Below, in pieces: positions 54,224 through 62,338 of a DNA stretch of 64,000 nucleotides. Below the pieces are notes generated by a model. The model had not been told where the DNA came from. It did not search any database and saw only the letters and a program-made list of their open reading frames with translations. Each line of letters starts with the position of its first letter. Position 1 is the stretch's first letter. The DNA lies in the NCBI RefSeq assembly GCF_016862095.1, contig NZ_BOMH01000061.1:1-64000 (forward strand). The letters run 5' to 3'. The stretch is from Actinoplanes cyaneus. GTDB taxonomy: Bacteria > Actinomycetota > Actinomycetes > Mycobacteriales > Micromonosporaceae. The position numbers and the translations under genes were made by a program.

Positions 54224-55513
54224 ATGTCCGCCGGTGAACGCCCGGACCTCCGAACACTGCTGCGTGCCGTGCCCGCCGCCGTGCGGCGCGACTACGTCAC
54301 CACCCTGGCCGTCCAGTGGTTCGTGCTGGGCACCGGGCTGTACCTGTTCCACCTGGTCGCCCGGCGCGGCAGCGTGAGCGGGTTCGCCTACTACCAGATC
54401 GCGCGCGGCACGGTGAGCACGTTCCAGCCGGCCCTGCTACTCGGGCTCGGCCTGGGGCTGCAGCGTTACCTGCCGCGCACCGAGCACACCACCCGGCGGC
54501 TCGCCCGGCAGGCCCTCTACGTGGAGACCGCGCTCGTCACCGTCGTCGGCCTGATCGGCGTCGGCGCGGGGGCCCGGATCGCCGACGCGCTCGGCCTGAC
54601 CGGCGGGCGTGACGCGGTCGTCGCCATCGTGGTCATGCTCGGCGGCAACTGCCTGTGCTCGGCCGGGCTCGCGGCACTGCGCGGCAATCACCAGATCGTC
54701 GACTCGAACCTGATCTACGGGCTCGGGCTCGGCCTGATCCCGCTGGTCGCGTTCCTGAGCGCCGAGACGATCGAGGACTTCCTGATCATCCAGGGCGTCG
54801 GCGCCACAGCGGTCGGGCTCTGGGGCACCCTGGTCGTCCGCCGCCGTCCCGCCTCCACCGCCGAGGATCACGAGCCGACCTTCAAGACCCTGCTGGCGTA
54901 CGGCGTCCGCCGCATGCCCGGTGAGGTGGCGCTGCCGACGCTCTACACCTTCCCGACCTTCGCCGTGGCGGTGACCATGCCGGGCCGGCCGGACGCCGGA
55001 TACGTCGGTTTCACCACCTCGGCGGTGACCCTGATCTGCTCGGTCTTCGCGATGCTGACCCCGGTGCTGATGCCCCGGCTGAGCCGGCTGTTCCACCGCA
55101 CCGGGGAGAACGCGGGGGTGCGCCAGTTGCTCACCGCGCTGCCGGTGCTGGCCGGGGTGCTCGCCGCGCTGCCGACCGCAGTGATCCTGGTGTTCGCGCC
55201 GGCGCTGGTGCACGGCTTCCTGGGGCGGGAGTTCTCCGCGGCGATCCCGATCCTGCGGCTCGGTGTGTTCGCCGCGATCCCGCTCGCCATGTTCTACGCG
55301 GCCCGCCCGACGATGGACACGCTGCTCGAGCCGAAGTTCATGAGCCGTCTGCTGATCGCCTGCCTCGCCCTGGAGATCGTGGTGACCGCCATCGGGACGG
55401 TGTTCCTGACGCCACCGCACGCGGCGGTGCTGGGACTGGCCGCCGCGGCCACGGCGCTCGGGTTCGACGGGGTGGGGCTCGCCGCGTACGCCGTCCGCCT
55501 GCCCCGGCCATGA
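54224..55513 (+). CDS. Polysaccharide flippase (Wzx-like, MOP superfamily)
   Basis: 429 aa with 12 or so transmembrane helices and few charged residues between them, typical of MATE/Wzx-like exporters of lipid-linked oligosaccharides. No catalytic motif is expected. The start GTG/ATG region at 54224 follows the glycosyltransferase by 15 bp, and its stop overlaps the next gene by ATGA (55510-55513). It should move the completed repeat unit across the membrane for polymerisation. Confidence 0.85.
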   Translation: MSAGERPDLRTLLRAVPAAVRRDYVTTLAVQWFVLGTGLYLFHLVARRGSVSGFAYYQIARGTVSTFQPALLLGLGLGLQRYLPRTEHTTRRLARQALYVETALVTVVGLIGVGAGARIADALGLTGGRDAVVAIVVMLGGNCLCSAGLAALRGNHQIVDSNLIYGLGLGLIPLVAFLSAETIEDFLIIQGVGATAVGLWGTLVVRRRPASTAEDHEPTFKTLLAYGVRRMPGEVALPTLYTFPTFAVAVTMPGRPDAGYVGFTTSAVTLICSVFAMLTPVLMPRLSRLFHRTGENAGVRQLLTALPVLAGVLAALPTAVILVFAPALVHGFLGREFSAAIPILRLGVFAAIPLAMFYAARPTMDTLLEPKFMSRLLIACLALEIVVTAIGTVFLTPPHAAVLGLAAAATALGFDGVGLAAYAVRLPRP

Positions 55514-56706
55514 CCGGCGAACCCACCGCCCGCCCCGGGCTGATCGTGCTGTTCGCCTTCCTGGTCACGCTGGCCGGCCGGTTCACGCTGTCGCGCGCCG
55601 GCGTGGACATTCCGGTCGCCAACGACGTACGGGTGCCGATGTTCCTGGTCCTGGTCCTGAGCCTGGCCCTGGAGTCGCACCATGTCGGCCCTCGCCCGGC
55701 CGCGGGCGGGCACGCCGTCCTGGGCATCCTGGCGCTGCTCGCCTACCAGGGGCTCTCCATCCTGTGGGTGCCGCCCGGCACGGTCACCGGCCCGGTCCTC
55801 GGCGACCTGTGCGCGGTCTTCGGGCTGCTGATCGTCTACTACAACCTGGCCGCCTGGGACCGCGACCGGGTGACCGCGACGACCCTGAAGTTGTTCCACG
55901 CCGCGGCCTGGGTCTACTTCGCGGCCGCCGCGGCCGGCTTCGGGCGGGAGGTGAACGGCCGATGGGCGGCGCTCGGCGGCGGGCCCAACGTCTTCGTCCG
56001 GCTGATGATCCTCGGCATGATCACCTCGTTCTACCTGTACCTGCGCGAGGCCGAACGGCTGATCTGGCTGGTGCCGATCCCGGTCTTCCTGTTCGGCGCG
56101 ATCGCCTCCGGCTCCCGCGGCGGTCTCGTCTCGCTCGGCGTCACGATCGCGATCGCGCTGCTGGCGATCCGGCCGCGGCTCGACTTCGGCCGGCTCGCCA
56201 AGCCGTTCGGCCTGATCGTCGTCGTCGGCATCCTCCTGGTGATCACCGCGGGGCCGACGATCGCCGACTACGTGCAGGCGCGGTTCATCCAGGGCACCCT
56301 CGAACAGCAGAACGCGTCGTCGCGTGACGTGCTGTTCGGGATGGCGGTGCGGATCTTCCTGCAACACCCGCTGCTGGGCACCGGGCTCAACGGCTTCACC
56401 ATGGTCAGCGGCTTCGGCCTGGAGCTGTACACGCACAACCTGCCGCTCTCCATCGCGGCCGAGGGCGGGACGGTCGGGCTGGCGCTGCTGCTGGTGGCGT
56501 GGCTGGGGCTGTGGCACGGGTACGCCGCGGTGCCGCTGCGCGACCGCAGCCTGGAGGCACGGTTCGCGGCCTACTGCGGCATCTTCATCGGCTGCACGAA
56601 CCTGTTCTCGGGCGACTACTACGACGCCCGCACGATGTGGATCATGCTGCTGCTGGCAGCGGTACATCCCGCCCGCGCTCCCGCAGCGACCCCCAGCCGG
56701 CACTAA
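55510..56706 (+). CDS. Wzy-type O-antigen/exopolysaccharide polymerase
   Basis: 398 aa with about ten transmembrane helices and an extracytoplasmic loop after the seventh. The O-antigen ligase-like segment (SRDVLFGMAVRIFLQHPLLGTGLNGF, THNLPLSIAAEGGTVGLAL) is the Wzy_C/WaaL signature. It joins repeat units outside the membrane. Translation is coupled to the flippase. The last codons (SRH, TAA) are part of the first 17-bp unit of a tandem repeat, so its C-terminus may vary between strains. Confidence 0.88.
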   Translation: MTGEPTARPGLIVLFAFLVTLAGRFTLSRAGVDIPVANDVRVPMFLVLVLSLALESHHVGPRPAAGGHAVLGILALLAYQGLSILWVPPGTVTGPVLGDLCAVFGLLIVYYNLAAWDRDRVTATTLKLFHAAAWVYFAAAAAGFGREVNGRWAALGGGPNVFVRLMILGMITSFYLYLREAERLIWLVPIPVFLFGAIASGSRGGLVSLGVTIAIALLAIRPRLDFGRLAKPFGLIVVVGILLVITAGPTIADYVQARFIQGTLEQQNASSRDVLFGMAVRIFLQHPLLGTGLNGFTMVSGFGLELYTHNLPLSIAAEGGTVGLALLLVAWLGLWHGYAAVPLRDRSLEARFAAYCGIFIGCTNLFSGDYYDARTMWIMLLLAAVHPARAPAATPSRH

Positions 56707-56763
56707 CCTCCCACCAGCACTGACCTCCCGCCGGCACTGACCTCCCGCCGGCACTGACCTCCA
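56696..56763. repeat. 17-bp tandem repeat beginning inside the Wzy stop codon
   Basis: Four copies of GCCGGCACTGACCTCCC (first with CACTAAC, second with ACCAGCACT) follow end to end. The first supplies the stop TAA of the polymerase. No other feature is seen between 56764 and 57089, although ORFs on both strands exist there without family features. Confidence 0.8.
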
Positions 56764-57089
56764 GCGAATCCGACTCACTGCCGATGGAGCCGTGACCGCG
56801 AGCGGAGTTCGCCCATGATCTTCGCACGCTTGGACACGACGTCGACCGATCTGGCGTTCCCGTGGCGGGCGCACGCATCAAGGCACTCGAGCGGCATATT
56901 CATCACACCGATGAAAGGATCAACCAACCGTTGGCAAAGGCACGAAAACTGTCGGCGGACCACGCGCGCCAGAAGCCTCCCACCCACAACCAGAAACATC
57001 AGGAATGGTTGCCCTGAGCTGAACCACAGCCCGGTGACCACGGCGGACCCGGCGGCCTCTCGCCCTATCGAGTGCCACCTCGACCACCA

Positions 57090-57623
57090 TCACACACCAG
57101 CCCACCAAAACAATGAACAACCCACCTTGCCCCCAGCCGGGCGCAAGCTGCGGAACCGCGGATGCAGGTGGCCCGAACGCGGATTGCAGGTACGCGGACG
57201 CAGGCGCAGGCGGCCCAGACGCCGACTGCGAGTTCGCAGGCACAGGCGCGGGCAGCACAGGCGCGGGCGGCCCAAGCGCGAGCTGCGGCGATAGCGGTGC
57301 TCCACCGGAAATCCGTCCCGCCGATGGACAGCAACCGCAGCGGGCGACCTCGGAGCAGGATTCGCCGGCCGCGACGGAGCGGGGATCACTGACGCCGCTT
57401 CACGCTGCCGATCTTCCCCTGCGGTAACGGCGGCCCACGCTGCCGAAGCACCCCATCCCGCCCGGACCAGCTTCCGTGCATGACGCTGACGTAAACCCCA
57501 GGCACGATGCCGCTCATGGTCGCGCCGGAATTGCTCCCGCTCCGCCGAATAGTTGCGCGCCAGGGTGCGATCCCGCATTCCCGCGAGCTCGCCTCGGCTG
57601 AACAACGACATCTGCGCCACCAT
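57090..57623 (-). CDS. Small conserved-type hypothetical protein with repetitive C-terminus
   Basis: 177 aa from ATG 57623. The first 60 residues (MSLFSRGELAGMRDRTLARNY, FRRDHERHRAWGLRQRHARKL) are charged, helical and look like a short actinobacterial hypothetical family; the rest is Arg/Pro/Leu-rich and translated from a degenerate repeat (57160-57300). Third-position GC is lower than in neighbours. GATAATA just before the start may be a -10. The stop may lie later than the original end if the repeat region expanded. No function can be given. Confidence 0.48.
   Translation of the reverse strand: MVAQMSLFSRGELAGMRDRTLARNYSAEREQFRRDHERHRAWGLRQRHARKLVRAGWGASAAWAAVTAGEDRQREAASVIPAPSRPANPAPRSPAAVAVHRRDGFPVEHRYRRSSRLGRPRLCCPRLCLRTRSRRLGRLRLRPRTCNPRSGHLHPRFRSLRPAGGKVGCSLFWWAGV
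57160..57300. repeat. Degenerate GC-rich repeat (GCAGGCGCAGGCGGCCC type)
   Basis: Several imperfect units of a GCGCAGGCGGCCCRA.GCG.CTGCG pattern are visible. They make Gly/Ala/Cys-rich or Arg-rich frames on both strands. The array lies in the 3' half of the hypothetical gene 57090-57623. Confidence 0.6.
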
Positions 57624-57869
57624 TATATTATCCCAGCCAGGGAAATGCTGCCGCAAGCGCCGGAACGCGCCAAAAACTATTTCCTCCGAGCGACACCGAA
57701 ACGGAAATTGGCACCGCATTTCCACGATGGCCGACCTACCCTCATCTGCGACCCGAATAGATGGGGCGCGCGGTCCCAGCCTCGCCGCAGACCGGATTCG
57801 ACCGCAACTTGGATCGGTCCAATCTCCACGCCGACGCCTTGATCTGCCGATGAGAGAACGTCACTGCCC

Positions 57870-57975
57870 GGCTGGTTCTCACCGTGGTCCGGCGGCGGCG
57901 TCACCACGGTCAGGACCCAGCCCGCAGCCCAAGGCCGGCCGCCACCGTGGTTGTCGCCGGCTGGACAACCACGGT
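57870..57975. repeat. GGCTGGT hairpin plus a second hairpin, 3' of the membrane-protein gene
   Basis: 57870-57922 is a degenerate member of the GGCTGGT...CCAGCC family (GGCTGGTTCTCACCGTGGT pairs with ACCACGGTCAGGACCCAGCC). ACCGTGGTTGTC (57944) and GACAACCACGGT (57964) make a perfect 12-bp stem with an 8-bp loop containing GCCGGCT. Both lie before the stop at 58013. The rest of 57624-58012 has no recognised gene; 57640-57720 is relatively AT-rich. Confidence 0.7.
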
Positions 57976-58012
57976 CATGGTCGGTGCCGGTGTCCTCGAC
58001 GATCTCGGCGTG

Positions 58013-59422
58013 TCAGGAAGCGGCGTGCCGGACGGCCGCCACCCCGGGCAGTTTGCTCACCTCGGCCACCAGGCCCTCGAACGCGCCGGGGCTGCTCAGC
58101 TCGACCAGCCAGAACTGAGGCAGCGTCGCCCGCGAGGCGCCGGTGATCCGGCCGCCGCCGCAGTACGCGTCCCGGAAGTCCTGGTCCGTCACATCGGCGG
58201 ACCAGGCCGTGGTCCGTACCGACGGCACGTGCCAGATCGCGGCCTGGGCGATGTTGCGCTGGTCGTCGGAGGCGTCGGCGGCCACGTAGACGCGGGCCAC
58301 CAGGCTGGAGGCGACCTCGGCGGCCGGGAGGTCGGCCGGCGGCCCGGACGGGGTGCATCCCGGGCGTGCCCAACCGGGCCAGCCGGTCATGGCTCCCACC
58401 GTGATCAGCACCAGCGCCGCCGCCGCGAAGACCCGCGACCGGGCCGGCAGGACGGCTGTCGCCAGTGCGAGCAGGCCCAGGCCGAGCGCCAGCGTGGTGG
58501 GCGCCTGGGACAGTTGATCCAGGGTCGTCCACAGCGCCCTGCCCTCCAGCGGTTCGGGTTGCGAGAACCACAGGGAGACGAAGAACAGGCTCAGCGCGAC
58601 CACCACGATCGCCGACCAGGCGAACGCGGCCGCGCCAACGGTCCGCCCCGGATGGTCCTCGCTGCGGCGGCTCGCCCAGCCGAACAGCAGCCAGCCGACG
58701 CAGGCGGCCAGCAGCGCGCCGGGCACCGCGAACCGGGCGGGCCATGGCGGCGTCGTGCGGGACAACTGGAAGCCGGCCGAGCCGTCGGAGTCGTACCAAG
58801 GGTGGTTCTTCACGTAGTAGGCGCTGTAGGCAAGGGTCAGCCCGCCCCTGGTGGCCGAGAACCCCGCGCTCCAGGACGGCTGCTCAAGGTCCTCGTCGTA
58901 GGAGACGTCGTCGCGGATCTCCCAGCCGGCGCCGGCCAGGCGGTCGCGGACGCCCTTCGTGTACGCAGGCACGTCCCGGGTCTCCGTGGTGTTCCGCACC
59001 CAGTATTCGGCGAAGCCGTAGATCTCGCCGCCGTCAGCGCCGAAGGCCGGTACGAACGGCGGCGCGTCGCCGCCGCCCAGCACCGGCAGCCCGGGAAAGG
59101 CGGTCGCCGTGAGCCGTTCCGCTTCCGCCCCCGTGGGCAGCGGCTTCTGCAGCGTCCACCCGAGGCGGGCGCCGGCGGCCGCGCCGAGCAGGCCGCAGGC
59201 GAGCATGACCAGAAGGGACAGGACGACCACAGCGGTGCCGGCCGGCCGGCCGAGGCGGGCGCGAAGCCCGAAGCGGGTCAGGTTCACGATCTCTTCGACG
59301 GTCGGCCGGGAACGGCCGGGCGGCGCGCACTCCAGCAGGGTGCCGAGCATCTCGGCGCGGCGCGGGCCGGGCGGATAGAAGCGGAGCAGGCGGGCGTACC
59401 GGCGGGCGAGCCGGTCGCTCAC
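58013..59422 (-). CDS. Multi-pass membrane protein coupled to PadR regulator
   Basis: 469 aa from GTG 59422, which overlaps the PadR stop in a GTGA. Residues 1-55 (LARRYARLLRFYPPGPRRAEMLGTLLE) resemble the short N-terminal domain seen on PadR-linked permease-type proteins. One helix is near 62-85, followed by an extracytoplasmic region (about 90-225) and four further helices (about 230-340), then a C-terminal extracytoplasmic domain. No transporter motif is seen. Its partner regulator and the AT-rich operator suggest induced expression under membrane stress or drug exposure. Confidence 0.75.
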   Translation of the reverse strand: MSDRLARRYARLLRFYPPGPRRAEMLGTLLECAPPGRSRPTVEEIVNLTRFGLRARLGRPAGTAVVVLSLLVMLACGLLGAAAGARLGWTLQKPLPTGAEAERLTATAFPGLPVLGGGDAPPFVPAFGADGGEIYGFAEYWVRNTTETRDVPAYTKGVRDRLAGAGWEIRDDVSYDEDLEQPSWSAGFSATRGGLTLAYSAYYVKNHPWYDSDGSAGFQLSRTTPPWPARFAVPGALLAACVGWLLFGWASRRSEDHPGRTVGAAAFAWSAIVVVALSLFFVSLWFSQPEPLEGRALWTTLDQLSQAPTTLALGLGLLALATAVLPARSRVFAAAALVLITVGAMTGWPGWARPGCTPSGPPADLPAAEVASSLVARVYVAADASDDQRNIAQAAIWHVPSVRTTAWSADVTDQDFRDAYCGGGRITGASRATLPQFWLVELSSPGAFEGLVAEVSKLPGVAAVRHAAS

Positions 59423-59766
59423 GACGCGCCCAGGTTCAGCCCGAGCCGGCGGCGGGCCGACAGCTGTGCGGTGGCCGCGGCGACGGCCGCCCGCCGCCGC
59501 TCGGTCTCGGCGTCTAGCGCGGCGGCGCCGTCGCTGGTGAGCCGGTAGTACCGTCGCGGCCGTCCGTCCACCGTCTCCTCGTGGTCGGCCTCGATGAGGC
59601 CGAGCGCGGTGAGCCGGTCGAGGGCCGCGTACAGGGTGCCGGCCTGCAACGTGACCTGCCCGCCGGACAGCCGGTCCACCTCCCGGATCACCCCGTAGCC
59701 GTGCCGCGGCTCGGGCGCCAGGGCGGTGAGGACCCAGAAGCTGGGATCGCGCATCGGTTCGGCCAT
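59419..59766 (-). CDS. PadR-family transcriptional regulator
   Basis: 115 aa winged-helix repressor: RDPSFWVLTALAPEPRHGYGVIREVDRLSGGQVTLQAGTLYAALDRLTALGLIEADHEETVDGRPRRYYRLTSDGAAAL is the whole PadR domain with a short C-terminal helix. The ATG at 59766 lies 7 nt from a -10 element, so the mRNA is probably leaderless. It overlaps the downstream membrane protein gene by GTGA. It most likely represses its own operon through the palindrome in its promoter. Confidence 0.92.
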   Translation of the reverse strand: MAEPMRDPSFWVLTALAPEPRHGYGVIREVDRLSGGQVTLQAGTLYAALDRLTALGLIEADHEETVDGRPRRYYRLTSDGAAALDAETERRRAAVAAATAQLSARRRLGLNLGAS

Positions 59767-59773
59767 GCCGTCC

Positions 59774-59802
59774 AATATAAAGATGATCTTTATATGCCAC
59801 AA
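59774..59802 (-). promoter_or_regulatory. PadR operon promoter with perfect 21-bp palindrome
   Basis: On the minus strand TTGTGG (59802-59797), a 17-bp spacer and TATATT (59779-59774) lie 7 nt before the ATG. The palindrome with arms ATATAAAGAT / ATCTTTATAT and one central base (59775-59795) covers the spacer and -10, so a bound dimer would block RNA polymerase. It is strikingly AT-rich for this genome. Confidence 0.85.
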
Positions 59803-59817
59803 GAGCCCTGTCCCGGG

Positions 59818-61056
59818 CTACCGACTCCGCGACCCCTCGCGGGTCACGAGACCGGGCCGTTCCCCGGCCGCGCCGAGCAGCACCCGCTCGAAGTCGCCGA
59901 AGAGCCGGTCGCGGTCGAAACGGTCCTGCCCGAGCGCGGCCGACACCGCCCGGGCCTCGGCGCACGCCGCCGGATCGCGAAGGAAGGCGGCTGCCATGGC
60001 GGCCGCGCCGTCCGGGTCGTCCGCCGGCAGGACCAGGCCGGCCCCGGTCGCGGCGAGCAGGTCGGCGCCCCACCCGGCGTGGTTCACCGCGACGGGCCGC
60101 CCCGCCGCGAACGCATCGAAGAACTTGTTCGACGAGTCGCTGCTCAGCTCCGGAACGTTGACCGTCAGGCAGGTGGCCAGATCACAGGCGGCGTAGTACG
60201 CGACCACCTCGGACTTGGCGACCGGGTCCAGCAGGAACAGGTTCCGGTCCAGCACCCCGAGCTCGGCGGCGAGCTCCCGGACCTGGTCACGCATCCGGCC
60301 GTCGCCGACGATCACGATCCGTACCTCCGGATCGGTGTGAGCGAGGCGGGCGGCCATCCGGACGAGATAGTCCACGCCGTTGGCCACGCCGATCGTCCCG
60401 GCGTAGAGGATCATCGGCCGGTCCCCGAGCCACGGCGTCGCCCGCCGCAGCGCCCGGCCCGCCCGGTCCGCGCCGGCGAACAGCTCCCGGTCGGCGCCGT
60501 TCGGCACGACGGTCACCGGCACCCCGGGGAACCGGCGCACGATGCTGTCGGCGATGCCCTGCGAGACCGTGACCACGTGCGCCGACCGGCGGTAGGCCCA
60601 CGCCTCGAGCCGGTGGGCGGCCCAGCGGGTGGCCGGCGAGCGGAGCACCCCCATCGCGATCGGCACCTCCGGCCACAGGTCCCGGACCTCGAAGACCATC
60701 GGCACGCGCCGGCGCAGCGCCGCGAACACCCCCGGGATCGCCACCGTCAGCGGGGTGCTGGTCGCGAAGACCAGGTCGTGGCGCAGGCGCCCGGCGACCA
60801 CCGCCGCGTGACCGACGAACCCCAGAAAGGCCAAGATCCGGCGACGGTACGACATGGCGTTGTGATACGACACCGGCAGCCAGTGCACGACGATGCCGGC
60901 CTCGGTGCTGATCCGGGCCCGCGTGCCGTTCGGCTCGCCGGTGATCAGGTGCACCTCGTGGCCACGGGCGACCAGCCGCCGCGCGAACTCGTAGGACCGG
61001 GTGCCGCCGGCCATCCCGGGCGTCCTGAAGTACTGGTGGATGTAGGTGATGCGCAC
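59818..61056 (-). CDS. Glycosyltransferase family 4 (WbuB-like)
   Basis: 412 aa GT-B fold. ITYIHQYFRTPGMAGGTRSYEFARRLVARGHEVHLITG is the acceptor-domain start; VPNGADRELF, ILYAGTIGVANGVDYLVRMA and the donor-site SSDSSNKFFDAFAAGRPVAVNHAG with an ExxxxxxN-like arrangement follow. It transfers a nucleotide sugar to a lipid-linked acceptor. It starts 9 bp after the acetyltransferase and is last of the four-gene operon. Confidence 0.9.
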   Translation of the reverse strand: MRITYIHQYFRTPGMAGGTRSYEFARRLVARGHEVHLITGEPNGTRARISTEAGIVVHWLPVSYHNAMSYRRRILAFLGFVGHAAVVAGRLRHDLVFATSTPLTVAIPGVFAALRRRVPMVFEVRDLWPEVPIAMGVLRSPATRWAAHRLEAWAYRRSAHVVTVSQGIADSIVRRFPGVPVTVVPNGADRELFAGADRAGRALRRATPWLGDRPMILYAGTIGVANGVDYLVRMAARLAHTDPEVRIVIVGDGRMRDQVRELAAELGVLDRNLFLLDPVAKSEVVAYYAACDLATCLTVNVPELSSDSSNKFFDAFAAGRPVAVNHAGWGADLLAATGAGLVLPADDPDGAAAMAAAFLRDPAACAEARAVSAALGQDRFDRDRLFGDFERVLLGAAGERPGLVTREGSRSR

Positions 61057-61065
61057 AAGGTCCCC

Positions 61066-61701
61066 TCACGCCGCCGGTACGCCTTTGACCGTCCGTCCCG
61101 GCTCCACGTCCCGGACGACGCAGGCGTTGGCCCCGACCGTCGCCCCGTCGCCGACTGCCCGGCCCTGCAGGACCGACGCGTTCGTCCCGATCAGCACCTC
61201 CCGCCCGATCCGGCAGCTCCCGGAGACCGCCGCGAGGGGGTTCACCTGCACGCACTCCCCCAGGATCGCGTCGTGGCCGACGGTCGCGTTCTGATTCAGG
61301 TGGGTGTGCCGGCCCAGGGTCACGTTCGTGGTGACCCGCGCGCCGGCGCACAGCACCACACCGTCGGCCAGCTCGCCGGCCAGGCCCACGGTCGCCGCCG
61401 GGTGCACGAGCCGGGCCGCCGGCCGGCCGCAGGGTTTCAGCTGAGCGGCGACCCGCGCGCGGATCCGCGGGTCGCCGATGCCGATCACGTAGTGCGCGTC
61501 GAGCTCGGCCAGCAGCGCGTTCGGCCCCAGGCAGGGGACGCCGAGCCGCTCCAGGAGGCGCAGGTTCGCGTCGGCCGGCGCGTCGTCGAGGAACCCGGCG
61601 ACCTTCCACGGGCCGCCCCCGGCGTCGTTTACGGCCACGACCACGCCGTAGACCTCCCGGCCGTGCCCTCCGCAGCCCACGATGACGATGGACTCAGACA
61701 A
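61066..61701 (-). CDS. NeuD/PglD-family sugar O/N-acetyltransferase
   Basis: 211 aa. An N-terminal Rossmann-like domain (IVIVGCGGHGREV, AHYVIGIGDPRIRARV) binds the nucleotide sugar; a left-handed beta-helix of hexapeptide repeats (HPAATVGLAGELADGVVLCAGARVTTNVTLGRHTHLN) holds acetyl-CoA, with catalytic-type His in NQNATVGHDA. It should acetylate the amino group put on by the aminotransferase. It overlaps the sugar transferase end by 8 bp. Confidence 0.9.
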   Translation of the reverse strand: MSESIVIVGCGGHGREVYGVVVAVNDAGGGPWKVAGFLDDAPADANLRLLERLGVPCLGPNALLAELDAHYVIGIGDPRIRARVAAQLKPCGRPAARLVHPAATVGLAGELADGVVLCAGARVTTNVTLGRHTHLNQNATVGHDAILGECVQVNPLAAVSGSCRIGREVLIGTNASVLQGRAVGDGATVGANACVVRDVEPGRTVKGVPAA

Positions 61702-62338
61702 CGTCCGGCCCCTTCCCTGGCTGGGCGGTGCCGGTGAACTCCGGCATGGTCGACTCGCCGGGGGCGCTGATGCCCTCCCGGCGCAGCAGGGTCAGGGCGG
61801 TGCGCACGATGATCCGGGCGTTCAGCGCGAGCGAGCGGTGGTCGACGTACCAGACGTCGATCGCCAGCCGGTCCTCCCAGCTCAGCGCGTTGCGACCGCT
61901 GACCTGGGCGAGCCCGGTGACGCCCGGGCGCACGAGGTGGCGGCGGGCCTGCTCCGGCGTGTAGAGGTCGAGGTAACGCATCAGCAGCGGCCGCGGCCCG
62001 ACCAGGCTCATCTCGCCGCGCAGCACGTTCCACAGCGTCGGCAGCTCGTCCAGGCTGAACGTGCGCAGCACCCGCCCGAGCCCGGTGAGCCGGTCACTGT
62101 CGCTGATCAGCCCGCGCCCCTCGTCCACGTCCCGCATCGTGCGGAACTTGACCAGCGTGAACGGGTGGCCGTGCAGACCCGGGCGGAGCTGGCGGAACAG
62201 CACCGGCCGGCCGAGCCGGGCAGCGACCGCCACGGCGACCCCGGCCATCACCGGGGAGAAGACGACCAGACCGGTGGCGGCGACCGCGACGTCGACCGCG
62301 CGCTGCACGACGTCAGTGGTCCGGGACGCGCGGCTCAC
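61694..62338 (-). CDS. Initiating sugar-phosphate transferase (PglC/WcaJ-type)
   Basis: 214 aa. One N-terminal re-entrant/transmembrane helix and the polyprenyl-phosphate sugar-1-phosphate transferase block: FRQLRPGLHGHPFTLVKFRTM, TGLGRVLRTFSLDELPTLWNVLRGEMSLVGPRPLLM, RPGVTGLAQVSGRN. The Asp-Glu pair in SLDELP is catalytic. At this length it is the small PglC-like form without extra helices. The GTG start overlaps the aminotransferase stop by GTGA. It loads the first sugar on undecaprenyl phosphate. Confidence 0.93.
   Translation of the reverse strand: MSRASRTTDVVQRAVDVAVAATGLVVFSPVMAGVAVAVAARLGRPVLFRQLRPGLHGHPFTLVKFRTMRDVDEGRGLISDSDRLTGLGRVLRTFSLDELPTLWNVLRGEMSLVGPRPLLMRYLDLYTPEQARRHLVRPGVTGLAQVSGRNALSWEDRLAIDVWYVDHRSLALNARIIVRTALTLLRREGISAPGESTMPEFTGTAQPGKGPDVV

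Noticed and set aside
57113..57427. Plus-strand ORF with Gly/Ala/Asp/Cys repeats
   Set aside because: It arises from the degenerate repeat and lacks a start signal or a non-repetitive domain; the opposite strand has the family-like N-terminus. Not fully excluded.
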